Of a DNA stretch of 64,000 nt, positions 23,239 to 38,457 are shown piece after piece (the first letter of the stretch is position 1; the number at the start of each line of letters is the position of its first letter). The notes beneath the pieces are model-generated. The model had not been told where the DNA came from. It made no database searches and saw only the letters and a list, made by a program, of their open reading frames with translations. Source of the DNA: Clavulina sp. PMI_390 (lineage: Eukaryota; Basidiomycota; Agaricomycetes; Cantharellales; Hydnaceae); NCBI GenBank assembly GCA_015039315.1, contig WIDE01000002.1, positions 1 through 64,000 on the forward strand. Direction: 5' to 3'. Position numbers and translations under genes: made by a program.

Positions 23239-24568
23239 GCAAAACGCATATACATGGTCAGCCAGTCATTTACAATAGCAGCAAGAAGAAGGTGGACGGA
23301 CTGGTCGACCGATTGCCTGTTGTTGAACGCCATGAGAGGCAGCGGGAGAAAGGAAGGGAAGCAGATGAAAGATGGTGGACAAAAGTTGGAAAAGTTGACG
23401 GATGTCAGGGTGTTTGGTTTTTGGCGAGTGGGAGAAGTCGGGGCACCTCCTGTTCAAGGGGTGGAGTGCGAGTCTAATTCTAATGAAGGTGGGCCGTTGT
23501 CAACGAAGACATTCCCCCAGAGACGGATCAGGCAATTATTTCTTTCGGGTTCGAGGTCGTTGTCGTCCGAGTAGGCAATATTGGAGCCCACTATAGATCT
23601 CTCCTGTAGCGGGTCGAGGTCGAAGAATAAGAAACACGGACCCACTCTCGGTTGTTTTGAGAAACACCTCACGCAGCGATTTTGTTACGTAATTGGAGTT
23701 GATATTAGATTGGCCCTCGTTACTGCCTTTCGGTGCACTCTATCAGCAGGCATTAACATCAGCCACATAAGTGGGGCGGTCGCCAGTCCCGCGTAATAAT
23801 CTTCCCAAACACACTCCAAACATATTTTCTCATCGACCCTTGCCGCATCCCATCCTGCATCGTTTTTTTCTTCTCCCGTTTTTGGTTTATTTCTTTTTGC
23901 CGCCGGAACCTGTCGCCGACGATCGACGGTTGCTTCCGTCAGATCCCGATCAGGAACCGCGGCATCCAGAGCAAGCGCAGTCAACGTCATTAGAATATCG
24001 GAAACAGGTACACGTGCCGAGACCACGGCAAACCTTATTCTGTCATCGAACTAAACAAGCGATAGACGAGTCGAGCATATTCCACAACAGGGTGCGCACC
24101 TAGTCTCGAATCGGAAACGAGCTGAACGAGTAGCTAGCTAGAATAGTGGAAGCTTGATTTGCAAAGGCTGCTGCTCCCGAGATTCAGAACTTAGCAGGAC
24201 AAAGAGCCACTTCGATTGGCGGCCATCTTCTTCATACGCGCTCACCCACTTTGTGACTCCTCTTCGGATTGCTTATCATAATTTGCCTCTATGTTGCCCT
24301 TGCAGCTCATCGAGTCACCTCGATTTTTTGACTTGGTTGAAGCTACGAAGAATGAGTCGTCAATGCACAGCCCAAAAAGGCAATGACTCGTCCAAGAAGC
24401 ACCACTGCCACCTCCATTCAATCCGTCTAATCTCTTCATTGAACTGCCCCGCACCGCCACGAGAACGCGAACATCGTTCAAAACGGCGCCCAGTGTTGTG
24501 TCTCAACCTGCATCCCAACGCGTTGCGCGCACTACTCTTGTTCTTCCAACGTCTAAAGTTCTGTTAAT
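23239..24568. other. Divergent intergenic region between RGS-LOV and PARP genes
   Basis: About 1.3 kb carrying both promoters. A 105-codon plus frame (23221-23538) and a 113-codon minus frame (23685-24026) exist but have no recognisable motif. A missing first exon of the RGS-LOV gene could lie near 23333 (an ATG and GTAAAT donor are present), but the phase does not fit. Confidence 0.4.
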
Positions 24569-27500
24569 ATGCCTCGTAAAGCTGCTGCTGCGACGACCGC
24601 TGATGGCGACGCGCCGCCGCCCCGACGCTCTGCTCGTACCGCGTCAGCAAGTGCTGCTACTGCTCCTGCTGTGACGAAATCTGCCCCTGCTCCCAAAACG
24701 AAGGGCAAGAAACGCGCCCACTCACCTTCGCCTAATAATGCCGATGCTACTGGTGATGCTGAAGAAGACGCTGCCGAGGAAGAGGAGGCAGAGCCTGCCA
24801 AACCTCCGCCGAAAAAGAGAGCCAAGGCTGCCACCGCTGCCAAGCCGAAAGGCAAGAAGGGTAAAGCTGCTGCTGCTGCTGCTGCTGCCGCTGACGATGA
24901 CGAGGAGCCCGCTGCTGAGGAAGAGGAGGAAGCAGCGGCAGCGGAAGAAGAGGAAGAGGCTAAGCCAGCTGCAAAAGGAAAAGGCAAGGCCAAGGCACCC
25001 GCCAAAGCTAATGGCAAATCCACAAAGTCTAAAGCTGCCAAAGCTGAGGCCGAGGCTGAAGACGCTGAGATGGCTGATGGTGACGCTCCCGCTGCCGATG
25101 CTGCTCCTACTGCTGATGACAAGGAGGAAGAAGAGGAAGAGAAGAAAAAGGCTGCATCTCCCCCACCCAAGATGGTTACGGTCCTCAAACGTGGCGCTGC
25201 GCCCGTCGACCCCGAGTCTCAGCATGTGCATAACATGCAAGTGTATGCAGACTCAGGTGAAGTCTGGGACGCCATGCTCAATCAGGTTCGTCTTTTTATT
25301 CAACTGGGCACATCCCAATACACTTCGCATTCGGGTCAATCAACCTGTGACCTGGAAACATCAACATAAATTCTAACATCAACACTCCTCTATTTCAAAA
25401 CCTACTACCATTCGTATACTTTAGACTAATGTCGCCAACAATAATAACAAGTACGCCAGGCTCGTTTGCTGATGCCTGTCTTTCTCCATTGACAACTGAT
25501 GCACGTTCAGGTTCTACGTCCTCCAACTTTTGTACCCCGCCAATCAGGCTCCCGGTAGCAATATCATCCTCCACACTCGCTGGGGCCGTGTCGGCGAGCG
25601 CGGTTCGTCTCAAGACAAGGTATGTGGTGCCTTTATGTCTCTTTTCTTTCTATCTGTTGACCACTCACTCGCGCCATTTTTTTTTCACTCGCTCTCTGAA
25701 TCAACGACGTAGGGTCCCTTCGGCCCTGCTGCAGCAATTGGCGCGTTCAAGGCACAGTTCAAGTCCAAGGCTGGCGTGAACTGGGAACAACGCAAGGGAA
25801 TGACTCCCAAATCTGGCAAGTACGTTTGGCTGGAGAGGGACTATAATGATGACGAGGAAGAGGACAACAAGGATGAGAACAAGACAAATGGGAAGGGTAA
25901 AGGAAAGCAGGAAGGAGAGGAAGAGGAAGAGCCACTGAAAGTAGTCGCTCACCAAGAGGTTCAGGTTCGTGCTCTCTAACACACTCTCTCTTATCAGTCG
26001 GAACTAATTGGCCTGCATGGACCACAACTGAATAGACTCTCATCCAATTCATCTTCAACACCAGCTTTATCACCGCCCATTTGGCGGAGATGAACTATGA
26101 TGCCAATAAGCTTCCTCTTGGCAAGCTGGCGAAGACCATGATCCTCTCTGGGTTTGAAGTTCTCAAGGTCTGCCTTATTGATTGAGCTATGCATCGCCTA
26201 TACCAAATTCTCAACGTTATGTCGTTCGCAACTGGCGGATAGACCCTTGCTGATGTGATCAATGATCCCAGCGGCAATGTCGCCATGCAACAGGGTGGCT
26301 TTGGCAAAGGATGTGAGGCCCTGACGAACCACTACTACTCGTAAGTTCGCCCCAGTTACACGCTTTCCCATCCATGTATATCTGATGATACTACAGCATC
26401 ATCCCACATTCCTTTGGGCGAAATCGCCCAACGATCATTAATACGGAAGCGCAGTTGAAGAGAGAACTCGAGATCCTCGACGCGTTGGGAGACATGGTGC
26501 GCTCAATTTCTTTTTTGTAGTCCGCTCTCGATGGTTGAAACCCGTGCTATTTTATTGCTCTATAGCAAATCGCTTCCAAAGTGTTGGCAGAGAAGACCTC
26601 GCCTGGTTCTGGCCCACGCATACACCCAATCGACGCGCATCTTGCCTCCCTCCAACTTCGCTCCATTGTTCCCCTCGAGCGCACATCGACCGAATTCCTT
26701 GCGCTCGAGAAATATGCGCAGGACACGCACGGCATGACGCATGCATACTACAAGGTCAACGTGGAGAACATTTTCAAGATTGAGCGTGAGGGCGAACAAG
26801 AGCGCTGGGAGAGCTCTGAGTGGGCCAAGTCCGAAGTGGGCAAAAATGCGGAGCGCATGTTATTGTGGCATGGAAGCCGTAGTACGAACTTTGCTGGTAT
26901 TCTGAAGCAGGGCTTGAGGATTGCCCCGCCTGAGGCACCTGTGACGGGTTATGTGCGTCCTCTCTCCTTCCACCATCTCTGCCCCACCCTTTTCTCTGAT
27001 CATGATTACATTGTGTTATTGGCGGGATGCTAACCCTTTCCTTTGTTCTCTCGATGTAGATGTTCGGCAAGGTCAGTATATTCTAGCTCTCATGTCTAAG
27101 GGGAGATTCAGACCCATCACTAACCCCTTTTGATGTCTTTCTCCACTCAGGGCGCGTACTTCGCTGATATGATGTCCAAGAGTGCCAACTACTGCTACGC
27201 CAGCCTCTCGCAAAACACTGGCCTGCTGCTCCTCGCGGAGGTAGCCGTCGCACCGTTCAACGAACTCACTCACGCCAACTATAACGCCGACGCCGAGTGC
27301 AAGGCCAACAACAAGCTGTGCGTGTCATGTATCATCATACCTTTGCATTGGATAGCACTGACTTGATCGTTGCTGCCCTCAATTCATTGCATGTGACTGT
27401 CGTATTGGCATGATAACAGTGCCACCAAGGGTATAGGCCGCACCCAACCCGTTGACTGGAAGGACTGTCACGACCTCCTCGGAAACGAGAAACTGAAAGG

Positions 27501-27786
27501 CGTCAAGATGCCATATGGTCTTCCATCGGACCAAGCTGCCGCCAACGCATACCTACAGTACAACGAGGTGCGGTGGATTCTGTTCTTTTCGCATACCATA
27601 TGTCGACTGATGAACCTATGGCGACGCCCATTTACTTTCATAGTACATCGTGTACGATGTCAGCCAAAGTATGTCCCTATCTTCCGATTATTTTATTCTC
27701 TGATGCCTCGAGATTATTATTAACCCCCTTGGCCGTTCGATTCTCTAGTTCGCCTGCGATACCTTCTCAAGGTGAAGATGGGCTGA
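24569..27786 (+). CDS. Poly(ADP-ribose) polymerase, PARP2-like (WGR + catalytic)
   Basis: Makes poly(ADP-ribose) on proteins from NAD+ at DNA breaks. About 735 residues in 13 exons, including 24569-25285, 25425-25450, 25511-25619, 25713-25964, 26036-26167, 26243-26340, 26397-26496, 26566-26952 and a 12-nt exon 27060-27071 encoding MFGK. The N-terminal 210 residues are Lys/Ala/Glu-rich with no zinc finger. The WGR domain reads HTRWGRVGERG with KAGVNWEQR and KYVWLERDY; the helical regulatory domain includes LPLGKLAKTMI; the catalytic domain has LLWHGSRSTNFAGILKQGL (His), GAYFADMMSKSANYC (Tyr) and YNEYIVYDVSQ (Glu), so the H-Y-E triad is complete. The last exon encodes RLRYLLKVKMG and stop at 27784-27786. 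Domain order matches PARP2/3 rather than PARP1. Confidence 0.93.
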
Positions 27787-28500
27787 TGCGCACGACACCG
27801 GACATGGCTGCAAAAGAAACAAAAAGACCTCCGATCCATGAATCTCGTATTGACTAGCTTACCATGTGTGGTCCACCACTTCGTTATTAGCTTCGCTCTC
27901 TGTGTGTGCAACCTATGTATGTAAACCTATACTTAGGGATGAGATATGCCTATGCATGATATAAGGTTGGAATCTGTGAATATCCCGCAACTGAAAAACC
28001 TTTTACTCAAGTTTTCAACTCGCATCAGATGTGGGAGCCAATTCATACGCGAAGTACAGTCGAATTGACCTCACAATTGTGTTCACGGCGTACCTAAAAA
28101 AAGACATCCATGAAGTTACCCAGAACGCGACGCTCCTCGAGCGTTGACAAAAATAGAACAATGGAGGCAGGTACAGACAAACGTGGATATGGTATTTATA
28201 TTGAACCTGATTGGAAATACCCGAGATTATGATTGACAGCTCGTCCACTAAATTGCCCGCTGAGGTACCTCCGGAAGGAATATGTTGTCACTGGCCAGTG
28301 ATTCAATAGCATCACAGGATCACTTCTGCCATGCGTCTAACACTTCTAGGGATATTTGTCAAGCTGATGTTGGATGAGATCGTGCATTTCATAACACGAT
28401 TGTCTCCGCAGGGCTGATACAGATAGGTACACGACAACAGATAACACAGTCCATCTCGTTCATAGTACAAGTGTACATTTGGGAATTTGGTCTCCTTTTC
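27787..28500. other. Convergent intergenic region
   Basis: 3' ends of the PARP and beta-flanking genes face each other. Short frames only; nothing recognised. Confidence 0.5.
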
Positions 28501-29511
28501 TTACAGGAACTTGTTCACCTAAACGAATACACAATGGATCGAATTAGTATCATATCAAGAAACCGCGGTGTTCAGGACGTACCATGCCCCCGAGCATGCT
28601 ATTAGACCCGCCCATCATGCCACTGAGTTGAGACTTCATCATGAGCTTCATCGCCATCTGAGCGGCTCCTTGGACAACTTCGTTCTTGTTACCACCGCCA
28701 CCCGAGGCCTCAAAGAGCTTAGAGGCCTCGCCCATAGCCATTCCCATCAGCTTCGATTGCATGTCTCCGCCGCCAGAAGAGGAACCACCACCCGAGGTGA
28801 AGTTCCGGAATGCTTGCATCGCAGCGGCAGCACCCATTGAGCTGGGCGAGAGGCTTGAAGCGTTATTCTGGTTATAGGCCTGATCATGGGCGTTCTTGAC
28901 TCCCTCTTCGTCAAAGTCATGCGACAAATTTCCGCTGGCCTTAGATGGAGGACCGGGTCAGAGAAGGCAAACAATCGAGACAACTGAATACTATGAAGCA
29001 GGTACATACCATCTTGCCCTGGACAAAGGAGAGGCCTTGCGAGAACAAGTCACGATCGCCAGAACCAGCATGCTCTTGCGCGGTAGCAATGGCATCCTCG
29101 TGCTGGACTGTACAACGTAGATGGTTCGGTAAGGGTGGATGGATGGGAGATGAAATGGGGAAAAGGACATACTTTGCGGATGCGGCTGTCCGCCCTGACC
29201 GCCATGGGGCTGGGTGCTAAATTCCTGCTCGCCGTCCTCCTGCTGCTGCTGCGGGCGGCCCTCTACAGCGATCGGTCAAGTATGCGAACAGATCCGACAG
29301 GATTTGGGCAAATTATAGTGCGCCAGAGCGTAAGTACCATGAATCGATCGACGACAAGAGGGAAGTACGTACGGTTCTGGCCTCCTCCGCCACCTTGCGA
29401 TTGCTCGTAGGCCTGAAGGCCTTGTTTGGCAAGGTTCATGAAGCTGTCCTGTATGCAAAGAGGTCATTATCCGTCTTCGTCGCGCAGAACGGACCATCAT
29501 CGTCATACCAT
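28501..29511 (-). CDS. Beta-flanking-type protein (DUF7721-like)
   Basis: Six exons, 29511-29509, 29448-29373, 29262-29173, 29107-29010, 28939-28583 and 28518-28501, join to 213 residues. Exon 1 is the ATG alone. The product begins MDSFMNLAKQGLQAYEQSQ, passes a Gln/Gly-rich stretch, then HEDAIATAQEHAGSGDRDLF, and ends with Gly/Met-rich ASKLFEASGGGG, MAMKLMMKSQLSGMMGG and a short VNKFL. This is the layout of the conserved glycine-rich proteins called beta-flanking protein in mushrooms, named for their place beside the A mating-type locus in some species. No homeodomain mating genes or MIP peptidase are present here. Molecular role unknown. It is divergent from NSUN2, 307 bp apart. Confidence 0.78.
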
Positions 29512-29818
29512 GGCTGAGGGCTGTTGTTGGGGGGGATGGTGGATTATTGGTTGACGTCGATCTGTGTTCAAATTCAATCGAGGCGGCGGCTTTTGTAGTA
29601 TCTTTGGTCACGTTACGATTCCCACGCGGCTGCGTTGGGATCAGATTTATTGTGTTCCACACTTCGTCCGAGTGCCAGCACTGGGTATAATTCCGATCCA
29701 GCTTTGAGAGGCTTGCCAACAAATAGTCTAAAAAACTGCTAGTGTTCTCGATCTCCTAGTCTGTACTTCCTCGGATCGCAATCTTCCTCGTACCCAAACT
29801 TCGCATTCACTTAGCGCG

Positions 29819-33787
<3,969 letters not shown>

Positions 33788-33999
33788 CCTTTTGTTGTAC
33801 TGTAGCTCTTATTGTGATTGTAGATCTCAATTGTGGATTCCCAGATTGCGAAGCCAGAGGAGTTGGACACAGAATACTCTTAGATGACTAGTCCTCCCGA
33901 GAAAGGAAAACTTATTTCAGGAGGTACGTTGGGTGTAGTGATAGTTGCATTGCATATTGCGTAGTGCAGTGATTGGGTCACCCCAAGAATGATAGCTCA

Positions 34000-34449
<450 letters not shown>

Positions 34450-34541
34450 TTTTGATAGTTGTTTGTGGTAGTTTGTTCACGTGAAGCGTGCGAAGGGACT
34501 TTGGCGCTGGACCCCGTGGGAACGTCACACCGTGACAAGTA
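34450..34541. promoter_or_regulatory. Shared promoter of RPS28 and ESS2 with E-box
   Basis: Only 92 bp separate the two divergent start codons. The interval holds a perfect palindrome TTCACGTGAA (34476-34485), containing the E-box CACGTG, which in fungi is bound by Cbf1-type bHLH factors. Factor identity is inference. Confidence 0.55.
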
Positions 34542-36347
34542 ATGGATGACTCCTCGAAAGCTCTGACCACCACTGCACCAGCGAACCCTCCTGAACGATC
34601 CTTAAATCGCCAAGTAGTTCTTGAGGTATGTTTAAGCTTTATTCATAGCCGTTGATCTAATTTATTGACCGCTCTTATAGGAAGATGAATACACCGAGGC
34701 CCTTTCTCACATCGTTCGTACCATCTCCGCGATTTGCCCACAACTTAGGTACTTACCTCCTTTTTTCAACAGATCCAGCGCGACTTCTTCCCTAGCTTGT
34801 CCCATATCCAGGCCACCAATACCTTCCTGAAATCTTTGGACTCCCAAGACCCGAATGAGATCCAACAGTCTGTCCAACGGCTTTCTGACCTGAGAGCCAC
34901 ACCACAACCTCGACGGTCATGGACTCAAGCCACACCCTACGACCGCACCCCTTATGATACTCCCCTCCGTACCCCTCGAGTAGGGGACCAATCCGAGCCT
35001 GAGGCCGGCCCCTCACGACCACGCATCAACACCGACATGTCACTCGATGCCTTCCAAGCCAAATACACATCGGAAGACAATTCGTCGTTCACCCAGATTC
35101 TTGATGAAGAGAATCAGCAGCGTCGTCAACGTTATGGTTGGGCATGGGCGGCCGAGCAACGAGCCGGAGAACGAAAGGCGAGGGAGATCGAGGGGCGAGA
35201 ACGCCTTCTGCTTGAAGCTGCTGATCGAGCCAGTATGGGCCAGCGGATGATCGAGGGGCGTACAACCCTAGCAATAGAATCAGGAGAGGCTAGTAACTCT
35301 TCGAGCCAAGCTCAAGACGGCACACTGGTGTCCTCGCAAGCCCTTGTCAAGACTACGAATAGCGAGGTCCAGGAGGAAGTCGACGTCATGGCTCCCATCA
35401 AAGACACTCGCTCAGCTCTCGTACCTTCCTGGAAGTTTAAGGTATGCTAATTTGTTACTATATATGCATCATATATGTCTGAATTCTATATGCTCCTACA
35501 GACTCGGAACTCCCTTATGTTTTCACCTGATGCCAACGAATCGCCATACCATCCCCCTCCGCCCCCCGTGAACCCTGATGGGACGCCTGTCGTCGCTAAA
35601 GAGCGTGGTGCAATCTCCCACTCTGCTACACGACTCCCAGAGCAATCAGAAGAAGTCCCTTCCATCCCTCCGAGCCCCACCCATAGTCGAATAGCGGCTG
35701 CGATATCTGGTACGCCTTACCATCGTAAGGTGGACGATACACCAAAAGTTGGAGGTTATGGCTTCGTCGATGATCTCCCTTCACCGTCGCCGTCCCAACT
35801 CGGCCCAGATGCTATGAAGGAGCTGATGACGTGGGGCACCTTGCTTGCTACTCCACGCGTCATCCAAGGGGACGACGATGGTCCTGATGCACCTTCATTC
35901 CCACGGGGCAATAATCCTTTCACTATAAACGACCCATCGAGCCGTGATTCGATTGGTCGCAGGCTGGGCGTTCAAGCCAGTCGTTCGCTGCGCGAAAAAG
36001 CTGCTCTGCTCTCAGGAGCCCCAAGTGCTGCTACGCCTGGTGGGGTTCGTAAGCGAAAGCATCCGGGCTCAGGTGGCGAGATGCTTCCTCCTTCCTTCAC
36101 ACCGAGACGCAATGCCGATTTACTTAGTCCTGCTGCGCGAAACCTCCTTGGGCGTACAAAGACCGGGAGCGCGCTGGGCTTGACTCCAACGCCGAAGGCT
36201 AGTGTCTCTGCCTCCCCTGTGCCCCAACGCGGCTCTGCATCATCTGCATCAAGAGGGAAGAGCCACGTGGACCTACGAAAAGTGGGCTGGAGTCCGGCTG
36301 CAACTCCTGTTTCGCGCTCACGGCAGAGCTCCAGAGATGCTCGTTGA
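34542..36347 (+). CDS. ESS2: Spliceosome-associated protein ESS2/Bis1 (DGCR14 family)
   Basis: Nuclear protein of the active spliceosome, homologous to human ESS2 (DGCR14) and fission yeast Bis1. Exons 34542-34625, 34681-34713, 34773-35441 and 35502-36347 join to 543 residues. The family signature is spread over the first three exons: VVLEEDEYTEALSHIIQRDF, then FPSLSHIQATNTFLKSLDSQ. Other landmarks are MSLDAFQAKYTSEDN, FTQILDEENQQRRQRYGW, WKFKTRNSLMFSPD, GTPYHRKVDDTPKVGGYGFV, LMTWGTLLATPRVI and SLREKAALLSG, ending in a Ser/Arg/Pro-rich tail. It shares a 92-bp promoter with a ribosomal protein gene, which might tie splicing and translation supply together; that is inference. Confidence 0.93.
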
Positions 36348-36860
36348 TCACGCCCGAATACCACTCCCATTATATTATGGCTGTCTTCATTTTCTCTCCC
36401 ACGGACCTTATTTCGCATACCAAGAAAAATGAACTAGTCATTTACCTGTACAATGCACATTCTTGATCAACCACTCCAAAAGCGTTGGACTGCAGAAGCC
36501 TGTTAACAATTCACAAATAGCAATTCTTCTGAAAGTAGTCGACAACAATTGATCGAGCAAGAAGTGGGAGGAAAACTTTACGATTTTGCCTTATAGACCC
36601 ATATATCGCAAGGGAAATGATAGCACATCAAAGCAATACAGTAACAGCTCTGTAGAAGATATAACCCCCGTGTATATGGGACCGGTGCCTAGTTATAGGA
36701 TAGACAAGGTATGGACTTGGGACGCGCGGATAGTCCAAGAGCGAGAAATGGGCAGGCTCTACCGTACATACACGACCTCCAACTGATGGACAAAGCTTTG
36801 CTCATACGAGAGCGTACGCTGGCAAGATAAGAGAGAGATCAACACCGGGTCCGTGAAGTA
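36348..36860. other. Convergent intergenic region
   Basis: 3' flanks of ESS2 and the unknown minus-strand gene. One 66-codon plus frame; nothing recognised. Confidence 0.5.
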
Positions 36861-37660
36861 TCACGCGTCCTCAGGCACTGATTCGGCCGTGCTTCCAGCA
36901 TGCGACCCAAGTTCGCTATCCGGCCCGTACTCTCCCTCGGCAGGTTCGAATGGGGAGAATTTACCCTTTGGATAGTAGAACCAGTCTGCACGGCCATAAG
37001 GGGAGTGATAGTGGTGGTAAGATGTGTGGCGGGGTGTGCCAATAGGCAGAGGGTAAGCGCGAGATGCAGCGCCGCGGGGGTCAACGATAGTATCAAGAGC
37101 CGAGGGTACGAAAGCACTTGACATTTGGCTCTCCCCGAAGAGCAGTGACGCTGCCTTCGCCTTAGCAAGGACCTCGGTAGTGTACTTCCTGAGAGGGATA
37201 TCTTCCTCGGAGAGCTTGATGGAAGCTACGCTAGGGGACCCCTCATGGAGAGTGGCGGCGATCGAGGAGGGTGTGGGGCTGGTCGAGCCGTCAAGGGAGT
37301 CTGCGACTGTAACAGCATCAGAGTCGAAGTCGTTCGTGAAGGGGCCCATGATTGCCTTGGCGTCTGAGATATGAGAGATCACATTACAGCAGGTCAGTAT
37401 CATCCTGGGGGTACGACCGGTGAATACAGGCTGGGGCCATTTAAGATACTAACCCGAGGCGCTGGATGATATACTACTCTTTCCATCCACCTCACGAGGG
37501 GAGGGCTGGACAGCCCGGGCTCCGTACTGTACGAGGTAGAAGGAGATCGAGCGGTTAGACTTCGAAGTATCAGCAACAAGGTATGACATTGACTGACAAT
37601 CCTCTCGAAGATGCCAATGAAGCGTGATGTGGGGATCTCGGGGGTGTTTGAGACAGACAT
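36861..37660 (-). CDS. Unknown fungal protein, 212 residues
   Basis: Three exons, 37660-37598, 37526-37454 and 37363-36861, join to 212 residues with matching phases. It begins MSVSNTPEIPTSRFIGIFER and continues EVDGKSSISSSAS|DAKAIMG. The middle has LSEEDIPLRKYTTEVLAKAK, then LDTIVDPRGAASRAYPLPIG and a Tyr/His-rich HHYHSPYGRADWFYYPKGKF, ending with an acidic tail EGEYGPDSELG. I recognise no family. No signal peptide or membrane helix is visible. The clean exon chain and lack of stops support a real gene; the start is the first ATG of the frame. Confidence 0.7.
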
Positions 37661-37868
37661 AATCACCCTGTAGTAGCACTGAAAGATGCTGATAGAAGGT
37701 ATAATTGTGGTCGTGACAGACGATGGGTGGATGGTAGACTCAAAAGGCGGACCCAGAGCAATATTTATATGCAGTTCCGAGTAGCAGTGGTCGGCGCCAC
37801 ATCTTTGGCACACAAAAGGAGATTTGCATTGAAGCAGCGGACAAAATAGCCTCGGCCCAGCCACAGCC

Positions 37869-37904
37869 CCCGGCTGAGCCTTTTCTCTGGCTCAGCCAGC
37901 CGGG
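37869..37904. repeat. GC-rich inverted repeat (hairpin)
   Basis: The arm CCCGGCTGAGCC (37869-37880) pairs with GGCTCAGCCAGCCGGG (37889-37904) across an 8-nt loop TTTTCTCT, with a 4-nt bulge in the second arm. A further inverted pair, GGGCCA/TGGCCC, follows near 37918-37935. It lies about 200 bp upstream of the unknown minus-strand gene. Role unknown. Confidence 0.7.
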
Positions 37905-38457
37905 CGATCCAACAAGGCCGGGCCATGGCTGGCCCGATTGTGGTTGCTGACTGGCTGGCTGAGAACGCGCCACTTCATCGTTTAGGTCTAGAGCTTCGAG
38001 ACTTTGCGGTTCAACGGGTACCCGTGTATATTCGCGTTTATCGGCATGGCATTTGTTTCTCCTCCCAAATGTAGATTGTAATCGAGTGTGGCGTCGGGCT
38101 ACTGGGATCGCGAACCAATGCACGTGTCGGGTGCGACGGGAAGCAAGTCCTTTGGTGAAGACAAGCTTATAGTCGGACCTATCGAATCATGGATTTGTCT
38201 TCTCGCTCTGATACACTCTGTCCTCAGACGTCGTTGTCACAGCTGGTTTCTGCGAGGCACGTGCACATGTTGTGTAGCGTCAGCCCCGACCCAAACATCA
38301 TGCCTCTTATTCCTAGACAGAAGCAAGATCACAAATGCGAATAAATAGACGTTGAAATAGCAAGTAAAAAACCTGCTATCGGTCCAAAATGCGGTATATA
38401 ATCATTTACGATTCATGATAGCTCGTTCACTTGATCGTGCGTGATGTTTCTTGATCC
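37905..38457. other. Intergenic stretch, no gene recognised
   Basis: Holds the 3' flank of the inositol transporter gene and the upstream region of the 36861-37660 gene. Short frames only. Confidence 0.5.

Noticed and set aside
23266..23333. First exon MAFNNRQSVDQSV for the RGS-LOV gene
   Set aside because: Splicing GTAAAT to TTTGTAG puts the next exon in the wrong frame; the ATG at 23238 was kept, with doubt.
24553..25188. Long minus-strand frame rich in Ala/Ser opposite the PARP N-terminus
   Set aside because: Low-complexity shadow of the Ala/Glu/Lys-rich PARP head; no independent motif.
28501..29511. A mating-type locus near the beta-flanking gene
   Set aside because: No homeodomain genes or MIP peptidase are seen on either side; only the flanking-type gene is present.
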